Part shown: positions 25,101 to 34,100 of the stretch, one piece after another
Layout of the letters: the number at the start of each line of letters is the position of its first letter
Position numbering within the stretch: position 1 is the first letter of the stretch
From: Ostrinia nubilalis
Lineage: Eukaryota > Arthropoda > Insecta > Lepidoptera > Crambidae
Length of the DNA: 64,000 nucleotides
Assembly (NCBI RefSeq): GCF_963855985.1
Contig: NC_087097.1
Coordinates: 343,001-407,000, forward strand
Direction of reading: 5' to 3'
Notes under the pieces: generated by a model
The model's input: the letters and a program-made list of their open reading frames with translations, nothing else
Told to the model about the DNA's origin: nothing
Database searches by the model: none
Made by a program: the position numbers and the translations under genes

Positions 25101-28100
25101 TTTGGTATTGCTTTTGTGAAAGTTTAGTTATAGTTAGTAAGTTAGTTTTTTTTCTCAATTGGACTTTTTGGGGGTCTTTCTGGTGTAAAGATTCACTTTT
25201 TTTTTTTTTTTCTCTTATTTTCAGTTTGTAGTTCGCTGAGGGCAGCTCAGATTCTTTCTCCGTGCGAATGTCTAGGGGGGAGGGTATTGTAGCGTTGCAG
25301 TTTGCTGTTTTTTCACAAATTAATATTTCTTCTCAATATTCTGATTTTGGATACCACTAGCGACATCTATTGGCGTGATTTAGAATTAATTTGCAATAGA
25401 TGGCGCTTTTTGCTCAGTTAATTGAAATATACTTTGATGAAACATTTCCTAGTGTTTTTATATTGATTATTCTATTTTTCAAATAGAATATTTTCAGTGT
25501 TCTGGAAATTGTTTTCATCATGGTTTTATTAGTACAGTATTTACTTTTTCAAACGGCGAAACGAAACGTATCGCGATGTCTATGACAGAGCGGCTGTCAG
25601 TGGAGCTGTCAAATCACTTAGGAATTTGTCGATCGTGCGCAACCGCAATTTGATTATTTTCGGGAATGTAATTCCTTTTATTTCAAATCGGGTGGTGCAA
25701 AATGCATCCACGATAATTTCTTGATGAATAAATAAAAATAACACACATGAGGTAAGTTCCCGTCGGAGAATTTATTTATTTTTCGTGATTGATATTTTTC
25801 GTATTCCAGTACGTGGTTATTTCATGTGATCGTTTCTTTCAGAGATTCCCTAAATCCTATTCGGATGAGGGTATTGGGTTGCTGAAGACTGCGAGTGAAG
25901 CTTAAATTAGCGAACAGTCTTCGTAAGTATTTCTTTCCCATTGCGGGTTTTTTCATAACCTAATGCCACGTTCCACATGTGATGCTGACAGTCGTATTTT
26001 TCGTTTCAGATGCGGGATTTCAAATTTCACATTTCATATTTTACAATATTTTATAGTTCAAACATTTTACATACATTTCAAATTTCAGATTTTACAATTT
26101 CATATTTTACGATTTTACATTTCATATTTTAGATATTTCAATATTTCATATTGATTTCTATAATTATTACTCCTTTCTGAACTGCTGATCTCTTCGCATT
26201 TCCTCCTTGTCATCAAACCTCTGTCTCTGCAAGAGTTTGAACGCTTACCTGTCAAAGAGATGCAAGAGCTTCATCTGGCACTGCGCGCTTGAGGCCGTGG
26301 AGGACGCTGCTTGTAACCTAAAAGTGTGCGAGACCCGTTGGACCCCGGAAGAAGAGAGGAACGTTCAGGGTAACGGCTTATAACCGCATGGCTTCCAAGG
26401 TACCCACTTTTCCATCCTTCAAGTAGGAGTCTTTCCGACCTGACATCGCGCAGTTATCTTAACTAGTAGAGTCTTTTAATATTTAGGCTGAGTTTTAAGA
26501 AATTTGTAGTGGCAATAATATTCACCAAACCGAACCTAATTAACGACCCTGAATCCCTTGAGATTGGCACTATTACAGTAGTTATTATAATATCGTAATT
26601 GTTAACTATATACGAGCATACGAGATAAAAATAAATTGTGTCAATTGAGAGGGAGCTGTTTTATTTACATTTTCTAATTTCACACAAGGAACGGTAACTT
26701 ATATAAATTTCTGCAAGCCGGACAACCTCTTTTTCACGTGCAGACAATTCACCATCTTCTCAGTCTGCACCGGTGGCGGTTCAATTCCAGTCACCAAGCC
26801 GCCAGGAAAAAATCCTTTCTTGCATGCTGCGCGTCGCAGTGCAGCAGCAGGCGCGCGCAGTGCACGTCGCCCAGCACGCGCCCGGCTCCAGCAGTGACGT
26901 CACACTCACGTCCAGGCAGAAGGTGACCCAGGCGTCCTCGGTGAGCACGAAGAAGGCTGCGTGCTGCGCGTCGCAGTGCAGCAGCAGGCGCGCGCAGTGC
27001 ACGTCGCCCAGCAGTCGCGCGCCCAGCTCGAGCACGTCGCCGCCGCCGCGCACGCTGGGGCTCGAGCCGCACCATAGAGACGACCAGCTCACGTGCGGCA
27101 CCAGCACTAAAACACAAGTATTTATACATTTCATGTATCCCGTTTTACCCCCTTAGGCGTTGAATTTTGCAAAATCCCATCTAAGTGAGCACCTACGTTC
27201 TAAAAGGAACCCCCTAAATTTGAGACTCTTAGCACTTGTAGTTTCTGAGATTTCGTGATGAGTGAAACAGTCAGTGACTTTTCGCTTTTATATGTAAATT
27301 TTAAAGAAGATTCATCTCAAACTGATAAGCTAACATAACAGCTCGACGGATTAGCAAGTTGAAGTAGCGATGGAGCAGCAAGTTTCTGGAATGGAGGCAT
27401 CGTGCCAGCAACGCAGCGTGGGACCTTCACAGCCCTGCTTCCATCTTGTGGGTGGTGGAAGCAGGCCTGTAATTTAATGATTATAGGAGATCCACAACCT
27501 CTGTTATTTTGCCATTTGACAAAATGATTGGTAAATACATTGAAACTCCAAAATAACATTCATCATCATCATGCTGCTTATAGGCCTCTTCCAAGTAACA
27601 CAATAATAAGTAGGTATTTTATCAATACAACATCCAATTTAAATTTCATTGCGTTGACAATAACAAACTGAACACAATACGTATTTGAAAAGCTAGATTG
27701 TTCCGTAGCGACTATAATGACGACGACTTGTATTCGCGAAAGAGTTAACAAGGTTCCCCAACAATGGGCTATTGAAATCAGATCTTAGTAAATAGGTCAC
27801 CTAGGGAACCTATCAATTAGCAAAGTATCAGTCTGTTTCCATTGAGTTGGAGCTAGGTAGGGCAGAGTGGAGTTTTCATGCATTTATTCCACACACCACT
27901 TGCGACGCAAAAATACTTTAAATGTGAGTGCAGCCACTCCACTCAGATCCGCCTCGGTAGAAACCCTGCCTTAGGAAAATATTACAATATAAAAGTCCTC
28001 ATTGAAATAATGGAAAAGGTTTAAAGTTATTGCCAGTCTGGCAAAAAATAAATCTCTGTAAACTGAACATTATTTAATTTTTATCAATAAATAAGGTTTG

Positions 28101-31100
28101 GATAATACATATTTAGTCAACTTTATTATTTGAAAGGCTAGATTCCAGTATTTCTGTATATTATTTGCTCATATTATCTGTTTACTCGTCTGGCTATTTC
28201 TAAACATTATAGAAATTGAGATCTCATATTTATATTTTACCAATAGCCACATAATTCAACAAGCCTCCCACGCGATATTGTCGGAGTTTATATGCCTAAA
28301 AATATCACGGTTTATAACTTCTAATTTTACAGCCGACCGGGCTCTGAATCGTTTTGCAATCATCGGTTCTGGGTTATTACTTTGAACGGTCTTTTGAACA
28401 CTTTTAAATTACATGAAGCTGGCAAATCTGTAATTTTGTGTAAAATAGCAAGACTTTTATGAGGTTTGTTTCCTTTACATTAATTTTCAAGTTTTAAAAC
28501 CTTGCTTTTACATACATAACATAGCTCTCAAAGCCTTCAAAGCTGTTCAGCTTATGCACTAAGAGAGCTCTAAAGCTTTATATACCTATGAAAGCACATG
28601 CAGTTTCATTTCACTGTTTTACTTGGTACGAGTAAATTGCAAACCTCAGCTTAATGTAAGCTCATACTCAAATAGCTTTAAATACTACCATTTTCATGTT
28701 CATACATTAAGAAATAGTTGTGTATTTAAGTCTAAACCGAATGCTACTGACTTGTTTTATTATCATAAGTACCTTTTCTTTATTACTGCTTTGATATAAT
28801 AGGCAGAAGTTTAAATTAGACGAACAATTAAACCAATAATTACTTAATATAACTGTTTAGTTTACTCACCATCGACCACCGGCGGCTGCATATAACAATG
28901 TATCGGCACGTTGAGATCCTTCCCCACAGAGACGCGGACGAGTAGCGCGTCGCGCATCGAGCGAACGTCGCGCGGAGTAAAGCGCACGCGCAGTTCAGCT
29001 GCCGCGCCAGACGACACGGCCAGCCCGCGCGGCCCGCACAGAACCACGTCCAGTTCCCGGCGGGATGGCGGCCGGAGGGACAGCCGGATCTCGAACTTGG
29101 ACACGTTGACGAGGCGGAGGGATTGCTGCGAAACGATATCATCATCATCATTTCAGCTGGAGGTCGTCCACTGCTAAACACAGGCCCAGTGATTGCCAGA
29201 TTGGCCGTTTGGTAGCGGCCTGCAACTAGCCCTTTCCTGCTACTTTTATGAGGTTATCTATCCAAAACTCGTGGGGGGACGTTCTATGCTGTTCTTGTCG
29301 GTATGAACTCTTAGAACTTTGATGGCTGTCCCTGCTGTGCCTTATAACATCATCGAGCTATATCAAGTAGTTTAGTTTACTTACATTCAACGAAATATAG
29401 GTACAATTTTGAAATACGCAGCAGCGCCATGCGACACTTTGCCGCGACACACAGGTGTGTAATAATGTATGCTCATGAAATACCCAAACAGGTCACTAGC
29501 AACAAAAGCTAAGTAAACCAATCATGATAGTAATGCTGCTTCCAAGTACTGCTGCTACTGTGTGTAGTTAGCGTCGTAATTGTACCTTTACGTGAAATGT
29601 AACGTCGTCCGCTGGACTTTGTGGTAAACCGACTTCTAACACAAGCATGTATTTAGCTCAACTATAGGGATTACGGGAATAGTAATTAGTGAAAATACTA
29701 ATACCCAAAAAATAGGTCGGCATCTAAATAAAATGCCTTGGAAATTTTATGAAAATCTAATGAAATAATAAGCTTTTTGTTATACGTTACAAAACTTATC
29801 AGTCATACCTCGAAATAAAAATGGTCCTAACATAGAGACAGATGAATCGAACGGCCTTGGTGAAAAAATAAGGATTCTTTCCTGTTTTACTTCACAATCT
29901 CTAAGGGTTGATTGATTGTAGCTACGATATGTAATACCTTTGTGTTCTCCGTAGTATCGATTTTAATAATTCAACGTTCGCAATAAATAAGTAATACGGG
30001 CCAAAGTACCGCTGCGTCGTTATGACCAGAGTAAATACAAATGAGTAGGCAATCTTCCTAGAAACGCGCCGAGCGCGGTTTGTATGTGAGCGCGCGCCAA
30101 TACGTATGCGGCGCGCACGCACACACTGACAAAATTCGGGGCAACTCACCGCTAATCAACGCTAAATTTTGTCAGTGTGTGCGTGCGCGCCGCATACGTA
30201 TTGGCGCGCTCACATAAAAACCGCGCTCGGGCGTTTCTATGAAGATGACCTACTCATTTGTATTTACTCTGTTATGACCCGCGACCAAAAGAATAAAGCA
30301 TAGGAGTAATAAAAGGTTATAGTTTCCTATTACACATTACATCCGTCGTAGAAATGATAAAGTTTTATTGCCCTCTAGATTTACACAGACCTCTGCTGCT
30401 AACCGAGTTATGTTAACGGTGGAAGTATTAAATAAGCCCTCAATGGCAGACACGGTAATTGCACAAAATGGCGGTCGGCTGTCGATGTCAATTGCAGAGT
30501 TCAGCGAATGCAGATTCGGGACAAATTGGCAAGAGTTAAAATGAAAACTGGAAGCAGGAAAAGGGAAAACACTGGTTTTTAACCACACAAGCTTCAAGAT
30601 GTTTTTGGAAAGCCTTTTTTCACGCATTACTTACTTAATTTGTGAGAACGAATGACATAATATTCTTTATCTTAATGTATGTATTAAAAGTGGGCTCGAC
30701 GGGGATTGAACTACCGACTCTAGGTCGGCAGTCAGATATCGAAACCGTCGGACTATTGGCGCATAGATTTAAATCTCTCTCTATTAAGTATACCTACATG
30801 ACAATGACTTTCAGCGATCTACCTGAATTGTGACGGTCCAATTTTTAGCGTGGTGTATTAATAGAATATTTATTTAGAAAAAATATCTGCAGTAGTGTCA
30901 GAGACACTACTGCAGATATTTAGGTACAGTATTTTGTACTAGAAAATTTTTCATGGAATTCGGCTTTCACCGCATGCGGCCAGTTGCGGCACGACAGAAT
31001 GTGTAATAGTCGTTATTTACTCGGCCAATAAAATAGTTTTAGCGGTGCGGCCATTGTATGCGCCCGAGTCGTGTCGTAAAACTTATCATTTGTCACCACT

Positions 31101-34100
31101 ACACAGGTTTGTACTCGTATGTCGCATGAAAATTAGGTATGAAAATTTTGGAATCAGACAACTTCATTAAGGAAAACAAATAATCATGATTGAGTCAACA
31201 AGTAGGTATGCTTATTTCCAAGTGGCTAAACACCGACAAACGTTTCTACGACATTACGTTACTTTGACACCGAACCGCCGAATGGAATATCGAAATGACT
31301 TGACTCTGACACAGCGCTACTCCGATAAAGGTATCGCCGATCGAAAATTTTATCTTTATGGAATTTGAAGGCCCAGCCATATCTCTACTTTGAATGCAAT
31401 TTAGAAGAAACATTTATAAATACCGTGTGCAAATGTCCAACAGTGAAGTTAACGAAGTCAAGCTGTGGAGGCACGCAGATGATGTATTGCGGCGGCGGCG
31501 GCGGCTGCGGCGCGGGCGCCGGCGGCGGCGGCGGCCGGATCACCACCTCGCCTATACTACAAGGAAAAGGAGTCGATGAATATAAAACACTGTATAAAGA
31601 GTACGCTAGTCAATGCTGAAGTAAATACGATGTCGCAAACTTGATGTAGCCTTGTCATTCAACCAAAGTCCACCTGGCTAGCTACCACCATCTTACCTAA
31701 GTCTGTCGCCATAACAACAATGTTAACAACATTGTTGTGTTCCGGCAGTTAGAGGTAAGATAGCCAGTTCCTCTGTGGTTGAGGATTCCGGGTGAAGCTC
31801 GCTTCCAACTTCGGCCTGATCATCACTTACCATCAGGTGAGATACAAGCCAAGAGCTTCCTCGTTGTGGATAAAAAAAAAGTAGGACAGGACCACCTCCA
31901 CTTTGCCCGTGGATGTGATACTTAAGAGGTGACTAAGGAGAAAGGAGAAGTATGCGAACGTCTAGCCTCCCCAAACTGTTTGGCAAGCGTAACGGTAAGT
32001 TTTCTAACGAAACGGCATTTTTATTGTTTCAAAAAATCTTAATTGCAATAATACTATTGCTGACTTATTACAGAAGATGTTGTGCCTTGATATTTATCAC
32101 TTAATGGTATGGTGCCAAACACCCAATGGCCATTATTTAGAGGGGGGCTAATGGTGGCAATATGCTGCCAATCTTATGGGCCCCTCGGCCAAATACTAAA
32201 TCAATATTCCAAGATAAGGCCGCGTTAATTAGTCATAGATCTCCGTGATGTAACGAAGGCAATGTAATATGGCCATTTGATTCGAGTAGGTATATCGTGT
32301 TGCTTAGTTTATAACACGTCTAAGTAGCCTACTTCATAGAATCGTTTTATAAAGTATCCACACATTAGTGCCGGAAAAGTTATCTTAGTACACTTTTGAG
32401 ATCAAAACAGATATCTTTTAACTCTTGATAACTTCAATAAATCCAGCTAAATGCATTAGCAAAATCCACCTGATAGGTAAACAAATAAGTTTTAAAAACT
32501 TTTCACAAACACTTATCCCAGCAACGCACAACGGAGCACTTGAAAGCGAGAAATGGCACCAATACCATTAATCTTGCATTGTCTGATGATGTAGCGTGCG
32601 CTTTGAACTTCTGTTCGACGGATGCATTGTACGAGATAGTGTTCTATTTTCTTGTGGAAAGGGTATAATTTTGCGGAGGTGGTTCCCAAGTGGCGCTTCT
32701 TATTGCCAGTCATAAATTTGGGCGCGTCGTTTATTTTCTCAGCGCCTCTGTGACAGCGCGATGTATCATGCAAGTTTGCAGTCCTGCACGCCGAGCGACT
32801 CGTTAGCGTTGACACTAGATGGCATCTACCGTGTAACAAATACGAGCATTCACGTGAACATCAATTCTCTCGCCTTCTTTCGACGCGTTAATTTCCGTAC
32901 AGGTATGAACTTTGGCACTTATCGAAGTTAAGATCTTGGCAAGTAGCGTTTTGTTATGATTAGCCTTGTCGAACGGCGTATAAAAGAAGATTCTGGGCGT
33001 AGATATAAAATTTCTTAAAGGATCATAATATTGGACTGAAACATTATCGTAACAAAGAAATATTTCGCAGTATTATCCAAGATTAATTATCCAAGGTGTT
33101 GCCCAGTGTCAGGCATCTCTTTATTTTTAAAAAGTCGCAACAAACGCAATCTAGATCTAAAAAGGTTTACAAAAATTATAAAAGCCGGTTCGGCAAGATC
33201 ATATCTAGCCTCATATTATACCTCAAGGACTGGACGGTGCCTTCATCGGGCGGCGGGAAATGCAGCGGCAGGTGCAGCCGCGACCCGCGCACTTCTATGC
33301 AGCTCAAGTCGCACGAGCTGCGGTGCAAGATGTTCTGCACCCATAAACTGCCATCACCTAGCAAAATGTATTAAAGGTTCAGCCAAACCAACGCGATCAC
33401 ACGCGATCAGTCGGCATGCATCGATAGCGATCAATGCTTTTAAGTCGGATCGCCATCGCTGCACACCGGCTGATCGCGTGTGATCGCGTTGGTTTGACTG
33501 AACCTTAAATCTTTACTGATATTATAAAGCTAAAGAGTTTGAGTACTGGTCCGATTTGAAAAAATATTTTTGTGTTGGATAGTTCATTTAATGAAGAAGG
33601 CTTTAGGCTATTTAAGAACACCCTATATCATCACCAATGTTGTAGAACCGGGAAATATTATTCAAACTATTTTCACGCTTATGAAGTCGCGGGCACACGG
33701 AGCAGAGCTAGTACGAGTAAGTAAAATAAAATAGACATTTTTAAAATTCTAATGATAGTTAAGAATAATATAAGAAGTATTTCTCATAATCTGGGTACTT
33801 CTCTATATAAAACCTCCACTTTGCTCTCCAGAAAATTACCTGGAAAAAACTGTTTATTCACGCGAGGAATCTGAAGCACGAATTAATGTGACGGAGGTAC
33901 CGAGCACCAACATATTTTGAACCTGTCAATCAAACTAATGTTGTCTCATGTTACGTCCCTTATAATCAGGAATCCCTTTGAAATACCCTTCTGTCCATTA
34001 AATTTAATGTAGGACACATTAATTAAGTATCCTTTTCAGATGGCTCTAAATGGAAACGATTATATGCTTTGCCCTTTTGTTTTGTTTTCTCCTTCGATAA

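Larger units (their letters stand above)
23588..26824 (+). mobile_element. 5'-truncated second Ty3/gypsy element inserted in the array
   Basis: The 3237-bp segment starts inside pol, covers the integrase core and C-terminus, then an AT-rich 3' region, a polypurine tract (about 25274-25287) and a probable 3' LTR. The array is interrupted without loss or gain: it stops at ...GGCGGCG (23587) and resumes with TGCTGCG (26825). No target duplication is visible. Confidence 0.7.

Noticed and set aside
23588..26824. Ginger-type DNA transposon carrying only an integrase
   Set aside because: No inverted termini at the two borders; a polypurine tract and a TG...CA LTR-like segment follow the integrase, pointing to a truncated gypsy element.
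30690..30800. Possible minus-strand tRNA
   Set aside because: Only a B box and vague arms; no complete cloverleaf.
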